DNA from: Prochlorococcus sp. AG-363-P06
GTDB taxonomy: Bacteria; Cyanobacteriota; Cyanobacteriia; PCC-6307; Cyanobiaceae
DNA length: 64,000 bases
NCBI GenBank assembly: GCA_003280025.1
Contig: QCGD01000009.1
Location: 19,644-83,643 of the forward strand
Reading direction: 5' to 3'
This document shows positions 10,929-22,003 of this stretch, in pieces (within the stretch, counting starts at the first letter, position 1; each line of letters begins with the position of its first letter). Both the position numbers and the translations under genes were made by a program. The notes under the pieces were generated by a model. That model worked only from the letters and a program-made list of their open reading frames with translations. It was not told the origin of the DNA and ran no database searches.

Positions 10929-12826
10929 TCTTCCTTTGTCTCTGTGAAATCTGCGTCAATAACGTCGTCTCCACCTTTGTCATTAGATTCATTCTGGTCA
11001 GGAGAACCTGCAGCAGGAGGCTGATTGCCAGGTTGCTGATATACAGAAGAACCAACTGCATAAAGTTCTTGCTGAAGTTCTTCTAACAACTTTTTCATAG
11101 ATTCATAATCTTCTTTTGATGTTGCTTCTTTTAAAGCCTTACTCTTCTCCTCTACTTTAGACTTTGCATCAGCATCAATCTTGTCACCTAGTTCACCAAG
11201 TTGCTTTTCTGTCTGATAAACAAGAGTTTCAGCTTGGTTTTTAAGATCTATCTTTTCCCTCTTTTCTTTATCTGCAGATGCATTGGATTCTGCATCTTTG
11301 ACCATTTTGTCAACTTCATTGTCAGATAGAGTAGAAGCGCCAGTTATAGAGATACTTTGTTCTTTCCCACTTCCTTTATCTTTTGCAGTAACACTTAAAA
11401 TACCATTTGCATCAATATCAAATGTAACTTCAATTTGAGGGACGCCTCTTGGAGCTGAAGGTATACCATCCAATCTAAAAGTTCCTAAGCTTTTGTTATC
11501 AGATGCCATCTCTCTTTCACCCTGTAAAACGTGAATTTCTACATTTGTTTGGCCATCAACAGCTGTTGAATAAGTTTCAGATTTTTTGGTAGGGACTGTT
11601 GTATTTCTATTAATCATTTTCGTCATTACTCCTCCCAAAGTTTCTACTCCAAGAGAAAGTGGTGTAACATCAAGCAATAATATATCTTTAACTTCCCCAG
11701 CTAGAACTCCTCCTTGGATAGCAGCTCCCACCGCTACAACTTCATCTGGATTTACAGTTTGATTAGGTTCTTTACCAATTATTGTTTTAACTAAATCTAA
11801 TACTGCTGGAATTCTTGATGAACCTCCAACCATTACAACCTCATCAATTTCGCTTGTAGAAATTTTTGCATCTTTAATAGCTTGTTCTACAGGAGTCCTA
11901 CATCTATCAATTAAAGAAGTAGCCAATTCTTCGAATTTCGCACGAGTTAAATTCAAGTCTAGGTGTTTTGGCCCCTCAGGAGTCGCAGTTATAAAAGGTA
12001 GATTTATTTCACTTTGTGTGGCATTAGAAAGCTCAATTTTAGCCTTTTCAGCGGCTTCAGTTAAACGTTGTAAAGCTTGCTTATCTTGTCTAAGATCAAT
12101 GCCCTCATTTGATTTAAATGAACTGGCTAAATGATCAACAATACACTTATCGAAATCATCTCCACCCAAATGAGTATCTCCAGATGTTGAGAGAACCTCA
12201 GTTACTCCATCTCCTGCTTCAATCACAGAAACATCAAATGTTCCGCCACCAAGATCAAAAACAAGTATTTTTTCATTTTCTTTATCTAAACCATAAGCCA
12301 ACGCAGCCGCAGTAGGCTCATTAACTATTCTGAGCACTTCTAAACCCGCAATTTTTCCTGCATCTTTTGTAGCCTGTCTTTGAGAATCATTAAAATAAGC
12401 AGGCACAGTTATTACAGCCTGAGTTACTTTTTCACCAAGATATTTTCCTGCATCTTCTGCTAATTTTCTTAAAACTTGAGAACTTACCTCTTCAGGAGAA
12501 AACTGTTTATCTAAAATAGGACATTTTAATTTTACACTAGAGCCAGTTTTTTCAACTGAATAACTTACTTCTTTCGATTCTTCATTTACTTCATCAACCC
12601 TTCTACCGACGAAACGCTTTGCAGAATAAAAAGTATTTTCTGGATTCATAACAGCTTGTCTTTTTGCAATCTGGCCAACAAGCTGGTCTTTATTTTTTGT
12701 ATATGCAACAACTGAGGGTGTTGTGCGGAAACCCTCTGCATTTGCTATTACAGTAGGTTTGCCACCTTCCATAACTGCGACACAACTATTAGTTGTTCCT
12801 AAATCGATTCCAACAACCTTACCCAT
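10925..12826 (-). CDS. dnaK: Chaperone protein DnaK (Hsp70); start taken at [14 protein letters not shown], 10 codons inside the ORF-track start
   Basis: [44 protein letters not shown]. Confidence 0.97.
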   Translation of the reverse strand: MGKVVGIDLGTTNSCVAVMEGGKPTVIANAEGFRTTPSVVAYTKNKDQLVGQIAKRQAVMNPENTFYSAKRFVGRRVDEVNEESKEVSYSVEKTGSSVKLKCPILDKQFSPEEVSSQVLRKLAEDAGKYLGEKVTQAVITVPAYFNDSQRQATKDAGKIAGLEVLRIVNEPTAAALAYGLDKENEKILVFDLGGGTFDVSVIEAGDGVTEVLSTSGDTHLGGDDFDKCIVDHLASSFKSNEGIDLRQDKQALQRLTEAAEKAKIELSNATQSEINLPFITATPEGPKHLDLNLTRAKFEELATSLIDRCRTPVEQAIKDAKISTSEIDEVVMVGGSSRIPAVLDLVKTIIGKEPNQTVNPDEVVAVGAAIQGGVLAGEVKDILLLDVTPLSLGVETLGGVMTKMINRNTTVPTKKSETYSTAVDGQTNVEIHVLQGEREMASDNKSLGTFRLDGIPSAPRGVPQIEVTFDIDANGILSVTAKDKGSGKEQSISITGASTLSDNEVDKMVKDAESNASADKEKREKIDLKNQAETLVYQTEKQLGELGDKIDADAKSKVEEKSKALKEATSKEDYESMKKLLEELQQELYAVGSSVYQQPGNQPPAAGSPDQNESNDKGGDDVIDADFTETKED

Positions 12827-12940
12827 GGGTAAATTCTCATATTTAATATTCTCCATAATCGTTCATAGACGTCATTATTGTTACTCAAAGACGGGGTGTG
12901 GTTCCCGAACAGATTTCAAGTTTTTTCAAAAATTTTAAAA

Positions 12941-13804
12941 ATGATTACAAGTAAAACATCATTTATTGCATTGATTGGCAATCCTGTAACTCACTCTTTA
13001 TCTCCAATAATGCAAAATGCAGCCTTTCAGTATTTAGGTTTAGATTTAATTTATATAGCAATCCCTTGTAAAGATGAAGATCTAAGATTAGTCATCAATT
13101 CTTTGAAAAAAATTAATTGCAAAGGCTTAAATATTACAATCCCATACAAAGAAAAAGTATTTGATCTTTGTGCAGAAGTCACTCCTGTCGCAAAAACAAT
13201 TAAAGCAATTAATACTCTTAAATTAAATTCTAATCAAGAATGGAGCGGAACAAACACTGATGTTGGAGGATTTATTTATCCTTTAAAAGATCTAAATTTA
13301 CCAAACAAGGAAGGCATAATACTGGGATCTGGAGGTGCAGCAAGATCAGTAATCCAAGGGCTTATAAATCTAAACTTCTCAAAAGTTACAATAATTTCAC
13401 GCAATGAAAAATCTTTAAATGAATTAATGAAAAATTTTAAAAATCAAAGCCAAGTGAAAGGTTTACTTAATAGTGATGACCAAATTAATAATTTGATTGA
13501 AGAAGCAGATTTGATTGTCAATACAACACCAGTAGGAATGAAAAAAGAGTCAAATAACGCAAATAATGTATTACCTTATGGAGAAAATTTTTGGAAATCC
13601 CTAAATTCTAAAACAATAGTTTACGATCTTATTTACAACCCAGCTCCAACTGCATTATTAAAATACTGCGATAAAAAAGGATGCAGAACAATAGATGGGA
13701 CACAAATGCTTATTGCTCAGGGATTAAAATCACTATCATTTTGGACAAATGGGTTAGAAGTCCCTTTTGAGATTATGTCTAATGCATTAAAAAAATATCT
13801 TTAG
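12941..13804 (+). CDS. aroE: Shikimate dehydrogenase; start MITSKTSFIALIGNPVTHSLSP, inside the longer ORF
   Basis: GNPVTHSLSPIMQNAAF, NITIPYKE, GSGGAARSVI, GTQMLIAQG. Confidence 0.94.
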   Translation: MITSKTSFIALIGNPVTHSLSPIMQNAAFQYLGLDLIYIAIPCKDEDLRLVINSLKKINCKGLNITIPYKEKVFDLCAEVTPVAKTIKAINTLKLNSNQEWSGTNTDVGGFIYPLKDLNLPNKEGIILGSGGAARSVIQGLINLNFSKVTIISRNEKSLNELMKNFKNQSQVKGLLNSDDQINNLIEEADLIVNTTPVGMKKESNNANNVLPYGENFWKSLNSKTIVYDLIYNPAPTALLKYCDKKGCRTIDGTQMLIAQGLKSLSFWTNGLEVPFEIMSNALKKYL

Positions 13805-13911
13805 CAAAAAACTAATATTAATTTTTTAATAAATTGACCATAGTAATGTATGGTAAATAATGACCAGACGCTCATTTGATTTCTTATGAGCCAAAGACCT
13901 TGTCTGAAAAA

Positions 13912-14397
13912 ATGACCGATCAACAAACTTATTACGAAACTATGTACATCCTCCGCCCAGATATTGCGGAAGATGAAGTTACTAATCACATTGATAAATA
14001 CAATAAACTTCTAGAAGAATTTGGAGGAAAAATACTCGATAGTCAAATGAGAGGTAAAAGAAGACTGGCATATCAAATCGCAAAACATAGAGAAGGAATC
14101 TATGTCCAATTAAGCCATCAAGGTGATGGGCAACACATTTTCAAAATTGAAAAGGCCATGAGGTTAGGCGAAGATGTCATAAGGTATTTGACTGTTAAAC
14201 AAGAAGGTCCTTTGCCAACTCCTAGATCTTCTAATAAAGATGTAGGAAAAACAGAAAAATCAGAAACTGAAAAGCATGATCCCAAAAATGACACAAAACC
14301 TAAAGATGAATCTATACAAAAAGAGACAAAACCAAGTGATCAAGTAGCTGCTGCTGCAAAAGAAACTTCTGAAATTAAAGAAACCGGTAACAATTAA
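13912..14397 (+). CDS. rpsF: 30S ribosomal protein S6 with charged C-terminal extension
   Basis: [44 protein letters not shown]; Lys/Glu/Thr-rich tail. Confidence 0.94.
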   Translation: MTDQQTYYETMYILRPDIAEDEVTNHIDKYNKLLEEFGGKILDSQMRGKRRLAYQIAKHREGIYVQLSHQGDGQHIFKIEKAMRLGEDVIRYLTVKQEGPLPTPRSSNKDVGKTEKSETEKHDPKNDTKPKDESIQKETKPSDQVAAAAKETSEIKETGNN

Positions 14398-14404
14398 ATA
14401 TTAA

Positions 14405-15616
14405 TTATTTGTTTTTTGAATTTAATTCTGCCCATATTTTATTAGACATACCCCACATATAAATAAATCCTTCAGCTTGCTTATGGTTAAAGATATCATC
14501 TTGACTGTAAGTCGCTAAATCTTCCCTATAAAGGGAATTATTTTCAGAAAGTCTTCCAATAACAATCGCATTACCCTTATGTAATCTAATCTTTACTCTG
14601 CCATTAACCGACGTTTGGGTAGATGAAATAAAAGCCTCTAAAGCTTCCTTTAAAGGACCAAACCAAAAACCTTGATAAACTAATTGAGCCCATTTTTTTT
14701 GAACTATACCTTTGAAATCGATAACATCTGGGTTTAAGGTTATTGTCTCTAATTCTTGATGAGCTTTGATTAAAAGTAAAAGACCAGGTGATTCATAAAT
14801 CTCTCTACTCTTAATACCAACAACTCTATCTTCGATCATATCTATTCTTCCAAAGCCATGGGCACCTGCAAGATCATTAGCTTTATTTATAATCTCTACA
14901 GGATTTAATAATTCATTTCCAATTCCAATTGGCAAGCCATTTTTAAAAACAATTTCTATATCTTGTGGCGAGTTAGGTGCATCAGCAATCGATGAAGTCA
15001 TTGCAAAAATATCTTCAGGGGGTTCCTGCATTGGGTCTTCTAATAAACCAGCCTCAATGCTTCGCCCAAGAAGGTTTACATCAATTGAGTATGGAGATTT
15101 TTTCGATACCGGAGCAGGAATACCAAATTTTTCTCCATACAATATTGCTTCTTCTCTACTCATATTCCATTCTCTTGCAGGAGTAATTATTTTTAAATCA
15201 GGACCTAAAGCATTAATAGCTAAATCAAATCTAATTTGATCATTCCCTTTGCCAGTGCAGCCATGTGCGACGGCATCTGCATTTATTTCTCTTGCAATAT
15301 TTACAAGCTTTTCAGCAATTAAAGGCCTAGCAAGAGCTGTAGATAAAGGGTATTTTTCTGCATATAATGCATTTGCTCTAATCGCTGGAAAAGCATAGCT
15401 CTCTACAAAATTATCTACCAAATTACCAATAATTGATTCAGATGCTCCGGATTTCAAAGCTTTTTGTTTAATCACTTCCAAATCTTCCCCTTGCCCAAGA
15501 TCGGCAACAAAAGTAACAACTTCGGAAATTCCATATTCATTCTTTAAGTATGGAATGCAGACACTTGTATCAACTCCTCCAGAATATGCTAGAACCACCT
15601 TTTTTAACTGCTGCAT
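14405..15616 (-). CDS. argG: Argininosuccinate synthase
   Basis: [53 protein letters not shown]. Confidence 0.97.
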   Translation of the reverse strand: MQQLKKVVLAYSGGVDTSVCIPYLKNEYGISEVVTFVADLGQGEDLEVIKQKALKSGASESIIGNLVDNFVESYAFPAIRANALYAEKYPLSTALARPLIAEKLVNIAREINADAVAHGCTGKGNDQIRFDLAINALGPDLKIITPAREWNMSREEAILYGEKFGIPAPVSKKSPYSIDVNLLGRSIEAGLLEDPMQEPPEDIFAMTSSIADAPNSPQDIEIVFKNGLPIGIGNELLNPVEIINKANDLAGAHGFGRIDMIEDRVVGIKSREIYESPGLLLLIKAHQELETITLNPDVIDFKGIVQKKWAQLVYQGFWFGPLKEALEAFISSTQTSVNGRVKIRLHKGNAIVIGRLSENNSLYREDLATYSQDDIFNHKQAEGFIYMWGMSNKIWAELNSKNK

Positions 15617-15657
15617 TTAAATTCCCTCCTTACTAAAATTTAAAATCTTGATATAAT

Positions 15658-15852
15658 TCAAGAATTACGAATCTTATTTAACACTAATATTATTGTAACT
15701 AAAAGAGCAGGTCCAAAAACTAGTAATAAAACAAGATAGTTATTAATTAATAAAACATCAGGATAAAAATGACCAAAAAGTTTAAAGAAAAGAGTCATTA
15801 AAAATGAAATCGGCCAAATTAAATAGTATTTTAAATTTCCTTTATCAAACAA
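15658..15852 (-). CDS. Small hypothetical membrane protein (64 aa, two predicted TM segments)
   Basis: Complete ORF between argG and DUF3134 gene; hydrophobic segments WPISFLMTLFFKLF and YLVLLLVFGPALLVTIILVL. Confidence 0.55.
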   Translation of the reverse strand: MFDKGNLKYYLIWPISFLMTLFFKLFGHFYPDVLLINNYLVLLLVFGPALLVTIILVLNKIRNS

Positions 15853-15905
15853 AATTTTTAAAGTGCATAATTATGTATTATCTTATATAAAGAAGATTAT
15901 TTTCA

Positions 15906-16184
15906 ATGGACTCAGACAAACTAAAACTTACATTGAATGATATAGCTAAAGTTAATCCTGCCTTAACTTATTACCACAGAGATGATCCAGCTCCTGTCTT
16001 GCCATTGAGAGAGGAACCTGACCTCTTGTCTTGGTTAGAGAGTACAGGAAGACTTGTCGCAGAACAAGAAGGAGATTCACAAGAAATTAGCACAATAGAA
16101 GAAGAGGAACTATCAGCTTTAATGGGTGAAAAAGAAGATTATAAAACTGAAGAAGACTCATCAGATGATGATTGGGAAGATTAA
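15906..16184 (+). CDS. Small acidic conserved cyanobacterial protein (DUF3134-like)
   Basis: NPALTYYHRDDPAPVLPLREEPDLLSWLESTGRLV; acidic tail. Confidence 0.7.
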   Translation: MDSDKLKLTLNDIAKVNPALTYYHRDDPAPVLPLREEPDLLSWLESTGRLVAEQEGDSQEISTIEEEELSALMGEKEDYKTEEDSSDDDWED

Positions 16185-17244
16185 TTCATTTAACTTTAAA
16201 TCGTTATTCATCCTTAATACTTTTGCATTAATAGTAACTTCTTATATTTTCAGTAATTATATTTTTATAGCAATTTTTATATTATTTTTTTTAATTTCAT
16301 CATTAACTACAAAACACGGTTTAAAAATAATTTCAAAATTAGGCTTTTTCCAAAACATAAGGAATGCTGGACCTTCTAGCCACTTTAATAAAAAAAATAC
16401 TCCAACTACTGGTGGGGTATTTATAATAATTCCTTTTTTAATTTTACTTTTACTCCTAAGTAGTAATTTTTATACAATAAAAATATTGCTTATATTTTTT
16501 TGTATTTTTGGTTTTTTCATTATTGGATTGTTAGATGATTTTTTAAGTATTAAAAATAAAAAAAATACTGGTTTAAAATCAAACTCAAAATTGATTTTAC
16601 AATCTTTAATATCTATAATTTTTATTTTGTTAGCTTTTGCACAAGGCTATATAAACCCATTAATAATGATATCTAATAGCTGGGGAATAGATACAAATAT
16701 ACTAATTCTACCTATATCTTTTTTTACTTTAGTTGGCTTAAGTAATTCCGTTAATTTAACTGATGGGCTTGATGGACTAGCTTCTGGATGTAGTGCAATA
16801 GTATTTTATGGACTAGGTACAGAAATATTACTAAAAGGGCAGCAAGAGTTAATTATTTTTAGTGTTTTATGTTATTCAATGACAGGCTTATGTTTGGGAT
16901 TTCTCAATTTTAATAGATACCCTGCAAAAATTTTTATGGGAGACACAGGTTCTTTGAGCATAGGTGCAATTTTAGGCTCGATCTCGATCTTAACTAATAG
17001 TTTTTTCACTTTATTTATTTTCTCAGGAATATTCATTATGGAATCTTTATCTGTCATCATTCAAGTAGGATTTTTTAAAATTACAAAAAAATTATTTAAT
17101 ACCGGAAAACGAATATTTTTAATGGCACCATTACATCATCATTTTGAACTTCAAGGTATTAGAGAAGCAAAAATAGTTGAAAATTTCTGGAAAATCAACA
17201 TATGTCTGGTAATTTTCGGTATAGTTTTAAAAATAAACCTCTAA
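16168..17244 (+). CDS. mraY: Phospho-N-acetylmuramoyl-pentapeptide-transferase; start overlaps preceding gene
   Basis: HFNKKNTPTTGGVF, GLLDDFLSIKNKKNTGL, NLTDGLDGLA, FMGDTGSLSIGA, APLHHHFELQG. Confidence 0.95.
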   Translation: MIGKINSFNFKSLFILNTFALIVTSYIFSNYIFIAIFILFFLISSLTTKHGLKIISKLGFFQNIRNAGPSSHFNKKNTPTTGGVFIIIPFLILLLLLSSNFYTIKILLIFFCIFGFFIIGLLDDFLSIKNKKNTGLKSNSKLILQSLISIIFILLAFAQGYINPLIMISNSWGIDTNILILPISFFTLVGLSNSVNLTDGLDGLASGCSAIVFYGLGTEILLKGQQELIIFSVLCYSMTGLCLGFLNFNRYPAKIFMGDTGSLSIGAILGSISILTNSFFTLFIFSGIFIMESLSVIIQVGFFKITKKLFNTGKRIFLMAPLHHHFELQGIREAKIVENFWKINICLVIFGIVLKINL

Positions 17245-17255
17245 AAAAATTTATT

Positions 17256-17516
17256 ATGAGTTTTTTTACATGGAAAGATCATGGATTAACAAGTGACTGT
17301 TCAACTCTTGATGCAATGGCTTCTAGATTTGAAGAGACTGCAAAATTAATGAAAAAATTATCACAAAAAGGGTTCAAACTTAAAAAAACACAAAAGGATC
17401 AATTAATAATTCACTCTGATCCAAAAGTATTTGATCAATGGGGTTTTATAAGTGAGGAACTTCCTTTTAAACAACTTTGTTTGATGGCAGATGATGAACT
17501 AATACTAGATGTTTGA
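17256..17516 (+). CDS. Small conserved hypothetical protein (~86 aa)
   Basis: MSFFTWKDHGLTSDCSTLDAMASRFEETAKLMKKLSQKGF, internal start in longer ORF, 11 nt after mraY stop. Confidence 0.6.
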   Translation: MSFFTWKDHGLTSDCSTLDAMASRFEETAKLMKKLSQKGFKLKKTQKDQLIIHSDPKVFDQWGFISEELPFKQLCLMADDELILDV

Positions 17517-18847
17517 TATTTATCTGTCAGTGTTGCTAAATAACTACGTACATGAGTATTCCAACTGAAATGTCTATGGACACCTTCAATACCATTTCTG
17601 CTCCATACTTTCCATTCAGAAGTATTAGCCATACCTTTTTCAAGCATACCTTTGAATTTATTAATATCAGTCACGTCAACCAGTAACCCATTTTTACATT
17701 TTGATTGAATTTCTTGTGGACCACCATCGTCTGTGGAAATAATTGGCAACCCACAGGAAGAGGCTTCTAATAATGTTAAGCCAAATGGTTCTGCTAAAGC
17801 TGAATTAACAAATAATCCTCCTCTACTAGCTGCCCACCTATATAAAGAGGGTATTTGAGCTGGAGTATGTTTTTTTGGATAAGCTACTTTTCCATACAAA
17901 TTATACTTATCAATTATTTCAAAAATCTTTTGAAAAACATCTCTTTGTTGGGAATCAAGTTTTGAAGTACTATCACGACAACCCAATACCAAAATCAAAT
18001 TAGTCTTTCTTTTTAATTTTTCAGATCTTCCGTATGCCTCGACTAAAGCTGGAATATTTTTTCTTCTTACAGCTCTAGCAATTGTCAAAAGAGGAGGCTT
18101 TCTTAAATCCTTTAAAAAAGGAAGCATCATGTCATCTATTTCAGAAGTCTCAGTTGTTGAATGAATATGATGAAATTCTTTATGGTCAACTCCTGGAGAT
18201 ATTACCTTAGCTTTTAGCGAAGAAAAGGAAAGATATTGTGAATATTGATGGACAGATTCCTGTTTAGTACTTGTAACAACAACATCTGCAAATTTTAAAG
18301 CTTCTTCTTCTGCATCTATTCTCTTACTTATAAAGTACAGCTTTTCTATTTGATTCATTTTTAAACCTGCATCAAGCAATTTCCTTTGTTTTTCTCGTCC
18401 TAAGGAATGACCTGTAAAAATCAATGGGACTTTAAGATATTTACTTAATTTAACTCCTACATATCCAGCATCTGCATAATGTGCATGAATCCAATTTGGT
18501 TTATTATTCGTTTTTTTATAATAAGCAAATAGAGTTTCAGTTAATTCATCTAAGTAAGGCCAAAGTAATTCCTTTCTTAAATATTTGTTAGGCCCAAATT
18601 TAAATCTTAAAATTTTTAGCCCAGGTTCAACAAATTCTTTTTCTTTAGAATAGTCATTATCAACCTTACTATCTTTAATAAAACGAGTAACTAAATCTAC
18701 TTGGTCGACTTCAGAAGTATTAGCTAAACTTTTAACTAATTCTAATACGTATTTTGTTTGTCCTCCAGTATCTGAATCTCTACCTAACTCAAGATTTTTA
18801 GAACGAATTAAACCATGCAAATGTAAATGTAAAAACTTTAAACTCAT
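17435..18847 (-). CDS. spsA: Sucrose-phosphate synthase-type glycosyltransferase (GT4)
   Basis: LHLHGLIRSKNLELGRDSDTGGQTKYVLELVKSLA, HAHYADAG, ALAEPFGLTLLEASSCGLPIISTDDGGPQEI; 3' end overlaps 17256..17516. Confidence 0.88.
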   Translation of the reverse strand: MSLKFLHLHLHGLIRSKNLELGRDSDTGGQTKYVLELVKSLANTSEVDQVDLVTRFIKDSKVDNDYSKEKEFVEPGLKILRFKFGPNKYLRKELLWPYLDELTETLFAYYKKTNNKPNWIHAHYADAGYVGVKLSKYLKVPLIFTGHSLGREKQRKLLDAGLKMNQIEKLYFISKRIDAEEEALKFADVVVTSTKQESVHQYSQYLSFSSLKAKVISPGVDHKEFHHIHSTTETSEIDDMMLPFLKDLRKPPLLTIARAVRRKNIPALVEAYGRSEKLKRKTNLILVLGCRDSTSKLDSQQRDVFQKIFEIIDKYNLYGKVAYPKKHTPAQIPSLYRWAASRGGLFVNSALAEPFGLTLLEASSCGLPIISTDDGGPQEIQSKCKNGLLVDVTDINKFKGMLEKGMANTSEWKVWSRNGIEGVHRHFSWNTHVRSYLATLTDKYQTSSISSSSAIKQSCLKGSSSLIKPH

Positions 18848-19049
18848 TTTTTAACCTTCTATTCGATCTCTTTAATAGAAATAATATGGATTTCTAGAGT
18901 AAATATTAAGAAAGCATAATGATTTAGAATGGATTTTATGGAATAAATGTCAAGAAAGTTAGGCTTAGAAAGAACTCTGAGAAATTTTAAATAACTTTCA
19001 TTAACAATCAATAAATATACAATACGAAGAAATACAACTAAAAATTTAA

Positions 19050-21950
19050 CTATTTGAGGACTTTTTTAAGATATTTTGCAGTATGACTACTCGGATGCAT
19101 TGCAACATCTTCAGGAGTACCCTCAACAATAATTTCGCCACCTTTATCTCCTCCATCAGGCCCTAAATCAATTATCCAATCTGAACATCTAATAACATCT
19201 AAATTATGTTCAATAACAACTACTGAATTTCCTTTATCAACCAAACGTTGTATAACATCCATTAATTTATGGACATCGTAAAAACTTAAACCAGTAGTTG
19301 GCTCATCAATTAAATATAAAGTTTTACCTGTTGCTCTTTTGGATAACTCAGTCGCTAATTTTACTCTTTGAGCCTCTCCTCCAGATAATGTTGGTGCTGG
19401 CTGGCCTAATTTAACATAACCAAGACCTACATCGACTAATGTAGATAATCTATCAGCAGCATAAGGTATAGCTGAAAAAGTTTCGGCAGCCTGTTCAACT
19501 GTCATTTCTAAAACATCAGAGATATTGAAGCCTTTATATTTGACTTGAAGAGTTTCTCTATTAAAACGTGCTCCTTTGCAAACCTCACATTGCACATATA
19601 CATCAGGTAGAAAATTCATTTCAATAACATTAACTCCCTGCCCTTTACATGCTTCGCATCTCCCTCCTTTTACATTAAAACTAAACTGACCAGCCTGATA
19701 TCCTCTTGCTTTAGCTTCTACTGTCGCAGTAAATATCTGTCTAATTGGATCAAAAGCTCCTGTATAAGTTGCAGGGTTTGATCTTGGGGTTCTTCCTATT
19801 GGTGATTGATCAATAACAATCACTTTATCAATTGCTTTAATACCTTTTAATTCTTTAACACCGTTAGGAAAAGGAACTTTTAATCCTAAAGAATGACACA
19901 AAGCCGGATGAAGTAATTCATTAACTAAAGTACTTTTGCCACTTCCACTTACTCCTGTTACAGAAACAAGTCTACCTAAAGGAAATTCTACCGAAATATT
20001 CTTTAAATTATTTTTAGAGCAGTTATTTAAAATTAAGCTTTTTTTAACCGATGATCTTCGTTCTTTTGGAGTGGGAATTGACTTCTTTCCACTAAGGTAA
20101 GCTCCAGTTAAAGATTTATCTGATTTCAATACATCATCAAATGTTCCTTCTGCAATAATTTCACCACCATAAAGGCCTGCTCCTGGTCCAATATCGACCA
20201 AGTAATCTGCACTTTTCATGGTGTCTTCGTCATGTTCAACAACAACTAAAGTGTTTCCTAAATCCCTTAGGCTTTTTAGTGTTTGCAATAATCTGTCATT
20301 ATCTCTCTGATGTAAACCAATACTCGGTTCATCTAAGACATATAAAACACCAGTAAGGCCTGCTCCTATTTGCGTAGCCAATCTTATACGCTGAGCCTCT
20401 CCTCCAGACAGAGTCATTGCTGGCCTGTCTAATGTTAAATAATCCAACCCTACATTAATAAGAAACTTTAAACGTAAACGAATCTCCTTTAATACCAATT
20501 CGCCTATTTGTTTTTGCTTCTCTGATAAAGAAATATTTTCCTTAGCGACATTACTTAATCCCATTATTCTCTCTACATGTAATAAGGTTTCTGAAACACT
20601 AATAGAAGTTAAGTCAGTAATGTTGTAAGGCCCAAGTTTAACAGCAAGAGCCTCTGGTCTTAATCTTTTGCCAGAACAGGTTTTACAAGGAACTAATTCA
20701 AGATACTTATCTAACTTTTGTTTGACTGATTCTCCATTTGCTTCGGTTAATTGCCTCTCTAATATTGGCAAAATTCCTTCAAAAGGTCTTTCAAAACCAC
20801 TGGGAGTTTTAAAACGGCTATCAGCTTGGATTAAGATTGGCTTATCAGATCCAAAAAGTAACACATTTTTTTGCAGATCAGTTAATTCCTTCCAAGGAGT
20901 TTTCAGTTCAAATCCATAAGCTTGACCAACTGAATATAGTAATGAGAAGTAATAAGTATTATCTTTTTCACTCCAAGGTGCTATCGCAGCGTAGACAGGT
21001 AAAGATTTATCTGGAATAACTCTATCTGCAGTAAATTTTTTTAAAAAACCTATACCATGACAATCTGGACATGCCCCATAAGGACTGTTAAAAGAAAATA
21101 ATCGAGGAGAAAGTTCTTCTACTATAGACCCATGAATTGGGCAAGCATAATTCTCTGAATATAATGTTTCTCTTTCTAAATTAGGAGGTAATTTTTCTCC
21201 TTTTTTTGGAACAACTTCTACAATTGCTAAGCCATCTCCCCTTTTGAGACAAGTTTGCAAAGAATCATTCAATCGTTCTTGTATGCCTTCTCTTGAAATT
21301 AATCTATCTACTACAACTTCAATATTATGTGTTTGATTTTTATCTAGTTCAATACTATCTGCTAGCTCTCTTACCTCGCTATTGATTCTTACTCTAGCAA
21401 AACCTTCAGCAGCTAATCCCCTAAGTAATTTGGAATGTGTTCCTTTTTTTCCTCTTACAACAGGAGCTAGCAATTGATATCTTGTACCTTCAGGTAATAA
21501 AACTATTTGATCAACCATTTCGTCAATTGTTTGAGGAGCAATTGGATTGCCACAATGATGACAATGAGGCTCACCTGCTCGCCCAAACAATAATCTTAAA
21601 TAATCTTGTATCTCTGTTACTGTTCCAACAGTTGAGCGAGGATTATGACTTGTAGATTTTTGATCTATTGATATAGCAGGAGATAAACCTTCAATATTAT
21701 CAACATCTGGTTTATCAACTTGACCTAAAAATTGTCTAGCATAAGCAGAAAGACTCTCAACATATCTTCGTTGACCTTCAGCAAAAATAGTATCAAATGC
21801 TAAAGAACTTTTCCCACTACCACTAACCCCTGTAAAAACTATAAATTTATTTCTTGGAAGAGAAAGATCAATATTTTTAAGATTATGTTGACGAGCTCCT
21901 CTTATATTTATTGCGTTATCATCTTGAAAACTCTTATTATTTTGAACCAT
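19050..21950 (-). CDS. uvrA: UvrABC system protein A
   Basis: IRGARQHNLKNIDLSLPRNKFIVFTGVSGSGKSSLAFDTIFAEGQRRYVESLSAYARQFLGQ; two ABC signatures LSGGEAQR; zinc-finger CxxC motifs. Confidence 0.97.
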   Translation of the reverse strand: MVQNNKSFQDDNAINIRGARQHNLKNIDLSLPRNKFIVFTGVSGSGKSSLAFDTIFAEGQRRYVESLSAYARQFLGQVDKPDVDNIEGLSPAISIDQKSTSHNPRSTVGTVTEIQDYLRLLFGRAGEPHCHHCGNPIAPQTIDEMVDQIVLLPEGTRYQLLAPVVRGKKGTHSKLLRGLAAEGFARVRINSEVRELADSIELDKNQTHNIEVVVDRLISREGIQERLNDSLQTCLKRGDGLAIVEVVPKKGEKLPPNLERETLYSENYACPIHGSIVEELSPRLFSFNSPYGACPDCHGIGFLKKFTADRVIPDKSLPVYAAIAPWSEKDNTYYFSLLYSVGQAYGFELKTPWKELTDLQKNVLLFGSDKPILIQADSRFKTPSGFERPFEGILPILERQLTEANGESVKQKLDKYLELVPCKTCSGKRLRPEALAVKLGPYNITDLTSISVSETLLHVERIMGLSNVAKENISLSEKQKQIGELVLKEIRLRLKFLINVGLDYLTLDRPAMTLSGGEAQRIRLATQIGAGLTGVLYVLDEPSIGLHQRDNDRLLQTLKSLRDLGNTLVVVEHDEDTMKSADYLVDIGPGAGLYGGEIIAEGTFDDVLKSDKSLTGAYLSGKKSIPTPKERRSSVKKSLILNNCSKNNLKNISVEFPLGRLVSVTGVSGSGKSTLVNELLHPALCHSLGLKVPFPNGVKELKGIKAIDKVIVIDQSPIGRTPRSNPATYTGAFDPIRQIFTATVEAKARGYQAGQFSFNVKGGRCEACKGQGVNVIEMNFLPDVYVQCEVCKGARFNRETLQVKYKGFNISDVLEMTVEQAAETFSAIPYAADRLSTLVDVGLGYVKLGQPAPTLSGGEAQRVKLATELSKRATGKTLYLIDEPTTGLSFYDVHKLMDVIQRLVDKGNSVVVIEHNLDVIRCSDWIIDLGPDGGDKGGEIIVEGTPEDVAMHPSSHTAKYLKKVLK

Positions 21951-22003
21951 GTTTAAATCTATTTTGATTTAAAAAAACTTATTATAGTAGAATTTTTTTT
22001 ATT

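Noticed and set aside
12118-12315. 65-aa plus-strand ORF within dnaK
   Set aside because: Antisense to highly conserved DnaK coding sequence; no family resemblance.
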